Assembly: GCA_014871385.1 (NCBI GenBank)
Contig: CM026432.1
Location: 4,815,669-4,879,668 of the forward strand
DNA: 64,000 nt
Source: Ceratodon purpureus
Lineage: Eukaryota > Streptophyta > Bryopsida > Pseudoditrichales > Ditrichaceae
Direction: 5' to 3'
Shown: piece by piece, positions 22,708-38,115 of the stretch
How positions within the stretch are numbered: the first letter of the stretch is position 1
Layout: the number at the start of each line of letters is the position of its first letter
Notes under the pieces: model-generated
Told to the model about the DNA's origin: nothing
The model's database searches: none
Seen by the model: only the letters and a program-made list of their open reading frames with translations
Translations under genes and position numbers: made by a program

Positions 22708-23500
22708 ATTTCTCATTACTCTTCTTAGAGCTAACAAGTTTTTTTCCTTTCCTTTTAGAAATAGTTCGAGAGGGTTCTCGAGTAGATGCAACAAGTTTAT
22801 CAGCTATCAGTTCAAAACGTGAATTTCCTCCACGAAGTTCTCCAAATTCAAATAGAGCAGAAACTTCATGGGATGATTGATTCCGAACTTGTGAATCTTC
22901 ATTTTGAGAATGGTCATCTGGAAATGAGAGTGCTCCACACCATTTTTTGTCTGATGTTGGACGATTTGGCTTCTTGATCAAACCTACAATATTCAAATTT
23001 TCTCCAACTAAGGCAAAACGCTCATGAGCATCCATGAACTTAGTCAACTCCATCTCCTCTAGTTCACTCAAACTCATAATTACATTCAATATAGAAGTAC
23101 AAAGATTTTGCCTTGTTGCCTTCAACTCTGCCCACAATTTCCGTGCTTTTGGTAAATCTGTAATTTTCCTGCCAACCAAATCATCCAAACTTCCAATAAT
23201 ATTGGAAGTTTTTAAAACAAACGAAGTAACACTGGTTCTTGCATTTAGTATAACAAAAATCTCGCAAGAACCTTCTTCCCCTGTAAAAGCTGGAGCTGCA
23301 ATTTTTTGAACAAAAGCTCATCTTTTCCATATCTTTGAACATAAAATCTTTTCTTCTCCCCACGAATATTGAGTAATTTTTAAAATAACGCGTTTGTCAT
23401 CTTGTGTAAGATACCATCCATAATCTTTAAAATCATCTGAAGGCTTTGGAGTCTTTGACATTTTTGCAAATTCTTTCTCTCGTGGCAGTGGCATTGCAAA
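22703..23500 (-). pseudogene. Decayed second ORF of a DUF7869-type element, cut by the LTR
   Basis: Minus-strand frame from an ATG near 23,493 (MPLPREKEF) through WYLTQDD, a frameshift or stop near 23,310-23,350, then an open run to 22,703 with FALVGEN, KKWCGALSFPDD and a basic Lys/Arg tail. No known domain recognised. Its stop codon lies inside the first bases of the LTR at 22,707, so the ORF has been truncated by the retroelement insertion and the present stop is not native. It diverges from the DUF7869 pseudogene on the plus strand, suggesting both were genes of one element. Confidence 0.55.
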
Positions 23501-23559
23501 TTTGCCTCATAAATCCAACAAAATAGAAAACAAAAATTATATTTATATTTTAGGCGCAA

Positions 23560-25720
23560 AATGAAGGTAGCACATGCCTCACTTCTAGAAACATTGGAAG
23601 AAGGAAAGGACTTATGTGAGCATGACTTGGTCTATATTTGAATCATATATTCAATTGTTTGGAGAGCCTCAACCTCATCAACATGCAATCCGAAAGTCTG
23701 GTGGTTTAAAAGGTTGAGTGATTTGTCTACCTATGAATGTGCGCCGCCATGAAGTATGGACATGGACAAACAACTCTTTGCGACGTATAGGCGAAGCCAA
23801 GATAGGTTTGTCTGTTTCTAGGAAGATGTAGACAGCAGAATTTACAAACGTACATGTTTCATCTGAATCACGGTTTTCAAAATGCCAAGTATGTTGGGAG
23901 TACAAAGAAAGTATCAAATCTGTACCAAACGAAGCTATGAAGGCTATTATGATCTAAAAATATCATATACACATAGACTTAACTATGGAGGTCCAACGAA
24001 AAGACTATACTCGTGCAAGACAAGCTGCGGTTGAAAATCCAAATGATGTTTTGAATATCATTGTAGATGGTATAGACCAGAACACTACATTTGTGCCTAG
24101 ATGCACGCAGACTGTGAAAGGCATAGAGTCTTGATACGTAAAAACTCACTTATGTGGAGTACTTGTTCATGGGATAGGTTTATATTGTCATGTGTAGGTG
24201 AATTCTCATCACAAATATGACAACAATCAAGTAGTTACATCCATCATGAAAGTTTTACAAGATGTAAAACAACGATGTGGATGATATCCTCCTATTTTAC
24301 GTATTCAAGTAGACAATTGTGGAAGAAAAAACAAGAATGTATACATTCTTGGTCTTTGTGCTACATTAGTAGCCCTTGGATTTTTTAAGGAAATCCAATT
24401 GTCTTTTTTGATAGTTGGTCATACTCATGAAGACATTGATCAACGCTCTAGTTTTATATCTTCAACCTTGAAGCGACAAGATATTGACTCCTTGAAAGAA
24501 TATTAGAAATCATTCGAACCCATCCAACTTTTACAAAACCATTTATTTATGCCGAACATCTTGAATATATTCAAGACTAGAAGAGATTTATTACACCGTA
24601 TTTGCCTGAAGATCCATTTGTTGGTATCAGCCAACCTCATCATTTCAGGTTTTACATGCAAGATAACAAACCACATGTTCAAAAAAAGGATTATGCAAGG
24701 TCTCCCTCATGGGAACCTGAAAATGAACACATTTGTCTTCAAGCAATACCTGATGTCCGACTGAAACCAATGTTGATACCTATTTTCAATCATGATGAAA
24801 GGGAAGTCAAGGCTCTTGATGTCAAGTCCATTTCCTTGAAGGAGCAGTATATTGCAAGACACATAAATGTGGAAAAGAATCTTCAAGCTATTGAAGAAGC
24901 TACTTGGCTCATTTCATACTTGAAAGATTTTCCAAGAAGCAATCACTTTGAAGTAGCACGTGCACCATTTTGGCCGATAATAAATAATTCAGAGCTCGTG
25001 AATGCTCCTTCGCGTGAAAAGGCAACATTGTCTAATACTACAATTGATAATGTTCTTCAATCACTTCCTCCAGTGATGGTAACATCTTTTTTTGGACCTT
25101 GATCCGAAATGCCAAGTGGACATCGTATACGTGGTAATAGATCTGATGTACGAGGTCAAGGAAGAGGATGTCAAGAAACTGATGAATTTAAAACCAAAGA
25201 ACAAGAAAGTGGTCAACTTGGAGATGGAGGACAAGAAATGGGTGGACAAGGAAGAGGGCGGCAAGGGCCTGGGCTAGACCGAGGGCGATGACGAGGGCGC
25301 GGGCGAGGACGTGGACGATGACCAGCTACTCAAGGAAATACAACTATTCCCAATGCTATTGTTGTTTATCAATTTCCGTCATTTGATCCACACCAAGATG
25401 TGAAAGTAGGGATGATTGTTGGATTGGAGACTGAGAACGACGATCAAGAGAAAGGCATTCCTTTTTTTGTTGCAAAAGTAGTATCATTAAATCAACAAGC
25501 TTCTGAAGATGGAAGCGCTGAGGTTCTATGGTATCAGCCCAAAATGCCTATTGGACTACATGATGAAAAAGATTGTTTCTACAATTGATATACAAATTGT
25601 ATACATCGAGGATGGATCCTTCCTAAGAGGAGAATACTTGGATTCCTATTGACTAAATATTTACTTGATGGTATAACACTGTTGGAACACATACTTTAAC
25701 TAGTGTACTTGGAATGAGAA
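23560..25720 (+). pseudogene. Degenerate DUF7869-type (RNase H-like, transposon-associated) pseudogene
   Basis: Translation with many internal stops still shows the family signature: IIVDGIDQNTTFVP (about 24,057-24,100), QVDNCGRKNKN (about 24,309-24,345), and the hallmark VGHTHEDIDQR at 24,412-24,447. Downstream are an open stretch 24,602-25,102 (LPEDPFVGISQPHHF onward), a Gly/Arg-rich linker, and a C-terminal piece 25,400-25,640 with FVAKVV, VLWYQPKM and GWILPKRR. DUF7869 proteins are common in animal, algal and plant repeat families. At least five in-frame stops (for example near 24,134, 24,200, 24,280 and 25,290) mean it is not functional. Confidence 0.7.
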
Positions 25721-28700
25721 CTGAGAAAGAGTTGAAAATTTTCAACAACAAAATGTTTCATTTCCAATTTCATTTGACTTCTATAGAATACTAGGACATA
25801 AGTATTGTGTGATTTTGTATCTACTTAATAGATTAAGGGACATCCTTAATCTTCAACTTTGTAATGGAAGTGAATCGTGATGATGATTATGGAGTTAAAA
25901 AGAGTCCATGGATGATATCATCTATTTCGTATTTGTATTAATGTAAAATCTATGTATTCCTAGACAGTACTACTACAATCATGTTTATACTTCAAGATTT
26001 TAATTTCTTTCTTAGTTCATTTTTCAAATCCAAGATTTGAATCTTTATGTTAGTAGTAATTCTAAATGTTTTTCACTATAATAAAATGATATGATGTATT
26101 TTTTGTGATAATTCTCTCATTGTAAAAAATAAATTCCTTAAATTATAGAAATGTCATTGGAGGAATATCAATTAAAGCATTGCTACTTATTATCATCAAA
26201 ATTTATCAATCAAAACATGTACAATGTTGATCAGAATTTACCAAGTAAAAATGAAAGTCTCAAAATTCTTGTAAATGCACTTATATAGGAGCATATACAT
26301 TTTTAACGGAACCGGTGTTTATTACATAATTTCTTTATTTACTAAAAATTTGATTAGTTATTTAAATAATTTGGTCATAATATGATAAAGCATTGCAATA
26401 TAGCACTACAATCCACAAGACCTATGAGAAATCTTCTCTTATATGAATCACTAAAAGAGTTCACTTTCTTTGTTGTGAAATATTGTAAAAGGGAAATATC
26501 AATTTAGAAAATAAAATTTTCATGCCCATACAAAACCTCATTTTTGTTTTTCCATACTTTTCACAATGAAGCATCAAAAAATTTAAACAAATTATTTTCA
26601 CGGAAGTGATGCAGATCTTCATTATTTCTATTTAGTTGTTGCAAAAATTCATTCCCTCAAAGAAAAATATACAAGTTAAAAGAGATCCTTTTCTTCCAAT
26701 TTTATTTTTTTAAATATTTTTAATTTTCAATTTTTGGGTATTGAAATCTTTGAGAAATATCAACAAATGAGTAACATGCTGTAGTTTTTAGTTTAGTTTT
26801 GTTTTCTGATTAGTGGAATTTTGAATTCAATTAGAATAAATTTTACATGTGTACTGGTTATCATAATGAAGTTGAAGTTTCTGTCTAAAATCTTGAAGTC
26901 TTGGTAACTTTCATAAGCAGTTGCACTCAGAGTTCATTGAAGAGTTGAAGTAACTTGATACTTTGTGACAAGACTACTGTTCAGTACAGCAGTGTATGAC
27001 AATGCTATGTGTCCATTCAATAGTCAATATTCAACCTTGAAAATTAGAAGAAAGATGAATATAAGCTTTAGTTTCATCTTTCAACCTAGTGGGCCAACTT
27101 TGACCTATGAGTCAATTTCAACAATCATAAAAACCGATGGAAGAAGCAACAAACAAGGAAAAGAACCGGCTGCAATACGCAAGTTAATCTAAAGAGGAGG
27201 GGACCATTGGTTGGCAAGTTTCCTGGTGGAGGAGTGCCATCATTGTTGATGGAACCAACCACATCTTACCCTACACTACCCCGGATTTTAATGTGAACCC
27301 CCATCTGAAACATTGCAAGGACAAGCTGTACAATGTCCCCGGTGCAATTTTTCCCAGCCTATATTGAACTTTACACAAGTGCAAATACACAAACTACTAC
27401 TCTAGTTGCTTCACTAAATATGCAAAAATGCCTGTAAACATTGTCACACATACATTTGATGAATCCGAGTTTGTCAATGTATGATTGTACTGTATAAGTT
27501 GGTTGAAGCCTCAGTGTCCTAACACATAACCTGCCTAGTTGACTGGTTTCAAAAGGTTGAATACCTGAGGTCAACGTATTTTTTATTGTCAGTCCTAAAG
27601 AGTATAAAAAACAGTATGATTTCTTCAAGGAAATCGTGAAAGACTGGCACTAGAATTTGGAGAGTAAGTTACTCTAGACTGACAAAAGCTCAAAGTGGAG
27701 TCAGACTGTGGGTTGGAGTGATAGGGCCACCAAGCTCCAAGTGACACATATCTAACATTGTGGTTCACCATGTGTGTGCCTTTTGCCCGTACCACTGAAG
27801 AACTGGGTTTGCTTATCATGTAGACAACATATATTAAGCTGCAGCAGAAATCCATAAACCAGCAGCTCAAGCAAGACATGGCACACGCTTGATGCAGTGG
27901 CAGTGGACAGGACACTGAAAGAGATAGAGAATCCGACATCCCTACACAACTTGGATGCTAACATCACAAGTTCTGGAAGTTTCTTAAATGTTCAGCTAAC
28001 TCATTGACACATTTGGGTCATCGTATCAGAAGACCATCACAATCTAAAAGGCAAAATTTTCATCACATGCAGATATCTTCATTGATCAGTTCTTTCTTAG
28101 CCAGGATCATATCATGATTGAAGCTGACATTTGTTGCAAATAATTCCTTGTTTTTGATCATGTGCAGGACAAAAGTCGTCAGAAGGTTCTAGCCTGAGCA
28201 CTACACATGTACTACTTACTTAACAGTATTTAGTCCCTAAAACCCATTTTGAAGTGTGCAAATTGAAGTATATGACAAAGACTAGAACCAAAGATGCTGG
28301 GAGCTCACTGTCGCAGAGTCCCTCAAGTTCCTCAACTTCTAGAAGCGATTTGGTGCAGCCCCTTAAATCTGCTGTAGTTTCGGTAGACTACTAGACTGCC
28401 GGGTTTGATGTGCAAAGCCTACAGATGAAGTGCTAGATTATGGCACTAGTCTAGCTGAGTCATGAATTCATCAAGAGTTGGATGCTGACATGATCATACA
28501 AATTGTCCTTGCAGGCTCTTCTCGGAACACCCGCTGCAGCAATAAGAAACGAACTTGTTTCTGTAACTGGATAGTGATCCATGATCAAGTCTAGCTCACC
28601 AACATAATTGCAATTGAACCATCACAGAGAAGGCATGGACATTATCACCGTCACAGTTCGCCATCGCCAGCAAGTCTACTTGACGTCTGATTCTGGAACT

Positions 28701-28760
28701 CAGCTCCTTCAATCGTGAATCTGTAGCTCAGCTTCTGCTAGCTCCTGAGTTTTACTCATC
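25721..28760. other. Intergenic, upstream of the potassium transporter
   Basis: AT-rich to about 26,900 with no coding signal. 27,190-27,370 is more balanced in composition and may be an old coding fragment, but I could not match it to a family. 28,600-28,760 should hold the promoter and 5' leader of the potassium transporter. No TATA box is assigned with confidence. Confidence 0.6.
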
Positions 28761-31700
28761 ATGGATAATGACTCGGAGTCTGAATCCAATCCTCAGGTTA
28801 ATGCCGAATCCGAATTCAGAAACAATTGGGTCCAGGACGCTTAATGATTGTCGATATGATTCCAGTTGTGATGTGAAATTTTGAAACGGTTTAGTTTTCG
28901 AACTTGAGCTGTGTTTGAGGATTAGTTGAATTGCATTCATTGACATGCTTTGTTTGAAGGTTTGATGGGCTGTGGGGTTGAGTTAGTTGCAGAGTAGCAC
29001 TAGTGTGCCTGCTGGAGCTCGCAAGCAGTCGGTGGCGGCGGTGCTGATGCTCGCATACCAAAGCTTCGGTGTGGTGTATGGAGACCTCAGCGTGTCGCCT
29101 CTGTACGTCTTCCGCAGTACGTTTTCAGGCGACCTCCATAACCATGTCACAGTGGAGGAGATTTACGGGGTCCTGTCGCTCATCTTCTGGACGCTCACCT
29201 TGGTGCCTGTCATCAAGTATGTCATCATCATCCTCAACGCCGACGATAATGGCGAAGGTAAATTGTCAACTTCTCTTTGTCGACCTGTAGATGTTGTTGT
29301 TGTTGTAATTGGTGGTGGTGGTGGTGGTGGTGTTGGCAAGGTTGTGATGAGGTTGGGATGCGCTTGATGCATGCCCCAGGTGGTACCTTCGCACTCTACT
29401 CGTTGCTCTGTCGCCACGCGAAGCTGAGTTTGATCCTCAACCAGCAGTCAGCGGACGCGGAGCTTTCAACCTACCAGTTGGAGCAGCCGCCAGAGACGCC
29501 GCGAGGGGTGAGAGTCCGGAAGCTGCTAGAGAAGTATAGTTTTCTTAGGACAAGCCTTCTGGTCATCGTGTTGCTGGGCACTTGCATGGTGATTGGCGAT
29601 GGCATCCTCACCCCTGCCATTGCAGGTTTGGCTTCGCATATTCTTAATTTCACCCTAGCTATGGCGGACTGTGTTAAATTCTTGTATATTTGACATCCAA
29701 AATCTGTAGCAAGTAGCAGAAGCAAATTTTCTTTGTCAGCAGTAGAATTCTTCCTTTTTCTTTTCAGAATTATTGTTACTCTGAGTCTTCCTTCAGACTT
29801 TTTCCCTACGTTGTTGGGTGTTTTGGGGCAGTTTTGTCGGCAACTTCGGGTATCTCGGTCGCGGCACCTCAATTGCACCAGAGTGAGGGTTCACCTAATA
29901 ACCTTTGCGTAATTCTGAACTTCCATAGCCTCATTTTCCAAAACTTTTGGCATGTAGCTTGCAATCAGTGTCATTGTCTACTACATCTGCACGTGAGATC
30001 ATGTTTTTTAGGTTTGCTGCGTTCGGGGGACCGCAAGAGGATATGTAGCTTCACAGGCAGAATTAATGGATGTTAGGGTGATCATATACGACTTGGTTGC
30101 AGACGTAGCGGTGCTGGTGTCGTGCTGCATTTTGGTGGTCCTTTTCGGAATTCAGCATATTGGCACACACCGGATCTCATTCTTGTTTGCACCGATAGTG
30201 CTGTTCTGGCTCCTCTGCAATAGCAGCATCGGAGTGTACAACCTCGTTACTTTCAACCCCGGAATTATTGGCGCCCTGTCACCGTACTACATTTACCACT
30301 TTTTCAGAGTCTCCGGCAGAGATGGCTGGATTTCTCTTGGTGGCGTTCTCCTCTGCATCACAGGTCGCTCACCTCTTACTCTCATGTCCTGTGATGTTAT
30401 TTCTGCCAACTCTTGCTTTGTGGTTTCAAGTTACGAGCCCCAATTGCTACAAAAATTGTATGAGCATCATTGACTTAATTGATTTGATTTTCGTGCAGGC
30501 TCGGAGGCGATGTATGCTGACTTGGGCCATTTTTCTAAAAACTCTATAAAGGTCAAGCAACCATCATAACTTCCCAGTATTGGATATGCCAGTTTGTTAT
30601 AAAAATGACATGATAAGATGGGAGGAGCTTATGGTCTTCTAGAATGTTCTGAAGCTGTTGGTTCAATGAGTTTCTGAATTGTTGCAGTGATAATGTTTCA
30701 GATTGCTTTCACCTGCCTTGTGTACCCGAGTCTGGTGCTGGGATATATAGGTCAGGCTGCGTATCTCTCCAAGAACCTCGAGGATGTTGACCATGGGTTT
30801 TTTCATTCCATCCCAAGTAAGGCAAATCACCATTTTGCTATGTCGATTTCCATCGTTGATTAGGTTGCTCTCTGGTTCTCTGGTTAGGGGTGGGTTAGTC
30901 GAGGAAGGTGAGGATCTGAACTCAACCCGTGTAGGATACCTTGTGCAGAACCCATCTTCTGGCCTGTCTTCATCACAGGTGTGATTTCTCTCTCATCCTG
31001 CCTCCTTTGCTTCAAGCGTCACTTTCAGATGTATTACAGTTATCATTTCATTTGGTTCATTTTTGATGATTGCTGTTGCCCATTACAGCGATGTTGGTCT
31101 CCATTGTGGGGAGCCAAGCCGTCATCACTGCAACATTCTCGATTGTCAAGCAGTGCCAGACACTTGGGTTCGTTCCATGGGTGAAAGTGGTGCATACTTC
31201 GAGCACAATTCATGGCCAGATTTACATTCCAGAGGTCAACTGGATCATGTTTGTCCTAAGCCTGAGCGTTACAGTTGGATTCCAAAGCACCATCGAAATC
31301 GGTAACGCTTATGGTACGCTTTTACAACAAGAAAAAATTATGGATATTCACTTCCTCGGTTGACTAGTTTTTCAGCACAAACGCAATTGCTCAAAAAAAT
31401 CCTGTTTACTTGTTATTTTTGCAGGTATTGCAGTGATTGTAGTGATGCTGGTGACGACATTCTTGACGACACTAGTGATAGCGGTTGTGTGGCAGCGCAG
31501 CACCCTTCTGGCCTGTCTCTTCTTCTGTATTTTCGGCTCCATTGAGGCTCTCTATTTGTCGTCAGCTCTCTTCAAGGTCAAGCAAGGAGGTTGGGTTTCA
31601 CTAGTGCTGGCTGGCGTGATCATGTCCATTATGTACGTCTGGCACTATGGCACCATCAAGAAGTACGAATTTGATCTCCAAAACAAGGTGTCTATGAAAT

Positions 31701-32955
31701 GGTTACTCACTCTTGGTCCAAGCCTTGGGATTGTCCGTGTTCCTGGCATTGGATTGATCTACACGGAGCTTGTGACTGGTGTGCCAGCCATTTTCTCTCA
31801 CTTTGTCACCAACCTCCCAGCCTTTCATCAAATACTGGTTTTCGTTTGCATGAAATCAGTGCCTGTTCCTTTTGTTCCACCGAACGAGCGCTATCTAGTT
31901 GGACGAGTTGGGTCCAAAGATTATCGTATGTACAGGTGACTTATGATACTCTTCCTATCCTTTCAGTCCACCGTTTTCTGTGTATTGTCCTCACTTGATT
32001 CGACATTTCAGACTTTTACTTCGTGACTGGAACAACTTATTTAATGATTTTTAAGAGCTTTTTTGGATATGCAGATGTGTAGTGAGGTCTGGGTATAAGG
32101 ACACATATGGAAACGATGACAGCGAATTTGAAAATCAGCTCATATATAACCTTTCCGAGTTTATCCAAACGGAGGGCTCAGCTCCATGGGTGCAATCCAG
32201 CAGTGAAATGTCGCTGGATGGGCGCATGACGGTCATGGGTACCCTGAGTGGAAATTTTGATTCAAACATCTCGCTTCCTCTTTCGGGGTCTGCAAGGGCG
32301 TTACCAGCACACAGCAGTACAAACAGCCTGGAGGTGAGTCTCAGCAAAACTGGTGAAACAAACTGGTGAAACATCCATGTAGTGTTGAGATGGTCCATTT
32401 TTTATATTTCCATCAAACCCACTGTCAAATAATCCAATCAAGGAGATGGATATCTTGCTATAATATGGCTCAATATCTATCCTCTTCTCAACAGATTATG
32501 TTTAAACTTCGGTAATTCATTATATTAATAAATGTTCAATCATAAGCACAATCCTTATTTACGATGTGCGTTGCCAATCTTCACATGATGTGTCAATCAC
32601 AGTACCCAAAATTATTCTAATTATTTGAACCTGCATTTTGTAGTCCTCAATGGGAGTCACCTCACCGAATATCATACGCAAGAGGCAGGTGCACTTCAAC
32701 ATTTCCAAGAGTGACGATGAGACCGATCCTGAGATAAGGCAGGAGCTGACAGACCTGATGGATGCTAAGGAGGCTGGCATTGCTTATGTGATGGGCCACT
32801 CTTATGTGAAGGCGAAGAGATCTTCATCCTGGTTGAAGACGTTTGCAATAAATTTTGTCTACTCATTTCTACATAGAAACTGCCGAGAGCCTTCTACGGC
32901 ACTTCACATTCCACACATGAGTCTGATTCAAGTGGGTATGGTGTACTATGTCTAA
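28761..32955 (+). CDS. HAK/KUP/KT-type potassium transporter
   Basis: Twelve exons: 28761-28796, 28993-29257, 29380-29625, 29832-29882, 30103-30363, 30499-30551, 30702-30816, 30949-30978, 31089-31313, 31425-31935, 32075-32333, 32644-32955. They join to 2,364 nt (787 aa plus stop), the usual family length. Start ATG opens MDNDSESES. Family landmarks: [14 protein letters not shown] in the first membrane segment, [86 protein letters not shown], and a C-terminus ending VGMIYYV-like (VGMVYYV). These are proton-coupled K+ uptake carriers with 10-14 membrane helices in the plasma membrane or tonoplast. Exon 8 is a 30-nt micro-exon coding part of [10 protein letters not shown]. No lesion seen; subgroup not assignable by eye. 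Confidence 0.93.
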
Positions 32956-34929
32956 ATTGTACAATGTAAATTATCGCTACTGTCGTGTCCAATGCCAAGT
33001 AGTGTAGTGTACAGGATGCACTGTACAGTACAAGAGGATCACTAGACAAGACTACTATGTTGTCAAAGATTTGAATTGTAAACTAAGGCTTGTTGCAATT
33101 TGCAATACAAGCGTAGCAATGGGCACCTTGAGACCTGAATTGATTTTTTTCTTTTTTCTTTTCTTTTTCCTGATTAAACTTACGTGATAAAGAGAAGTTG
33201 AAAGGAATATTTGTGTGGATCTGTGTCAAGTGAAATCCAAAAGCGATCACAATTATAACCACAAGAAATCCAAAATTGCTTTTTCAATGTCCCTATTATT
33301 CCTTTAATAGAGATATTCCTGGATAAGAAGGAACATGGGCTAGTTTTTTTTAAACACATATTGAAAACAGCAAAATTGGCATTTACTCTTCGAGATTAGT
33401 ATATTGGTATTCTCTAAAGAAATGGTGACAATCACAAGAACAAATAATATGATCTAATTTTATTTTTTTTAAAAGACTAAAATTCCATAGAATTGACAAA
33501 ATTGAAGAGTTCATTTGTCTTAATCCAAGCCTTGTGCTCGCATTATGCTCACAAAGTCATAGGTTGGATTGACCTTATTACACATATCCATCTAAATGGC
33601 GTCTACTGTAAGCGCTCCTCTCCATGCAAGGTTGCAAAATTCACTGTTAAGTTGTTCACTAGATGCTCTTCAAATGAAGAATTTTTGACAATGTACGAAT
33701 GTCCTCAAAAACCACGTTATCCACCCAAACCTGCAACACGAGAATTGGCCTGTCCTTTTCCTTGCGCGTCCAAGAAGCATCTTAAACAATGATGTGTAAA
33801 GTACATCAGAACCTACCAGCATTGAACAAGAAAAGATTATAATCACCGAGGGTTATATGAACACGAAAATTGCAGAGAACGTCATGAAAACACAATCCAT
33901 TAATTGCACATGCCTTTACGTTTGTTATAACATCCTGATTGCAGAAGCATCTCCAGATAAACGACTTTCTTTTATAACTTAAATTATTTAATGAGATTTG
34001 TTAATTTATCTTCTTGCAGTTTGAAATTTTGTCATCGAACACAGCAAACATTACTTCTTCAACAGAACATAATATCTTCACGCAATTTAGACAATAGCTC
34101 GTTAAAATGCTACGAAAGTGATCTGCTCTAGACAGCATCATGAAAATGGCGAATCTAGTCACCTGTAGGTGCCCGGAAACAATGAAATAATATCTTTATC
34201 TCATATGTAATTTATATATTTTCAAAAAGCTGCAAGTATTTTAGCAACGCTTGTTCATAAAGATCCATACATTCAAAAGAGTACATAGCCACTGCAATGC
34301 CGTTCTATATGATATCTACTGTTTGTAAAGGTTCAAGAAGGGTAAAAACATACCATGCTCTGAAAAGAATCCATTTCAGGGAGTCAGTTGTTTGTAGGCG
34401 ATGTGTCAAATTTTCCTGTAGCGTACTGGGACTCGCCAGTGGAATGAGCCTGCAGAAATACCGAAATTCTCTAAGAGATCTATTCCCAAATGCATGTTCA
34501 AGAACAGTTAGAGGTAACGTACTTCGTACTTCACTATCCGCTTAAACCCTAGGATTAATCAATGTCCATAAGAGGAATGCGAAACACTCCACTGCATCCA
34601 TCAACCAAGAGGATCGTACGCCAGCCAGGAATCACCAACACTGGATAATGCAGCCTCTTTTGACATGAATGTGTGTGCAATACACAAATTCGTAGTGATA
34701 ATAATATTCTAGAAATTCAGATGAGGCATCCACAAAGCTTAACTCCGAGCACATCCAGTACCATCACTCCTAGTTCAGAACTGCCCGACTGAAGCATAAA
34801 ACAATCTTTCAGAATTAAGGCCCTATTCATGTCTGAAGAATCACATCTCAATCTCTTCCATCAGACCCCCAAATTCAATTCTCATCACAATTGAATCTCT
34901 CACCGTGAACTAGTTTATAGCAGAGTTGC
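32956..34929. other. Intergenic between convergent genes
   Basis: Holds the 3' untranslated regions of the potassium transporter and the kinase. Contains a pyrimidine tract at 33,145-33,175. Two open frames at 33,493-33,792 and 34,297-34,545 show no family features, composition or motif support, so I treat them as chance. Confidence 0.6.

Positions 34930-38115
<3,186 letters not shown>

Noticed and set aside
27371..27967. Minus-strand frames upstream of the potassium transporter
   Set aside because: Ser/Leu-rich composition with no motif or splice context; they look like chance frames in intergenic DNA.
33493..34545. Plus-strand frames of 82-99 residues between the two housekeeping genes
   Set aside because: No domain, no codon bias, no conserved start context; they lie in the expected 3' region of the transporter.
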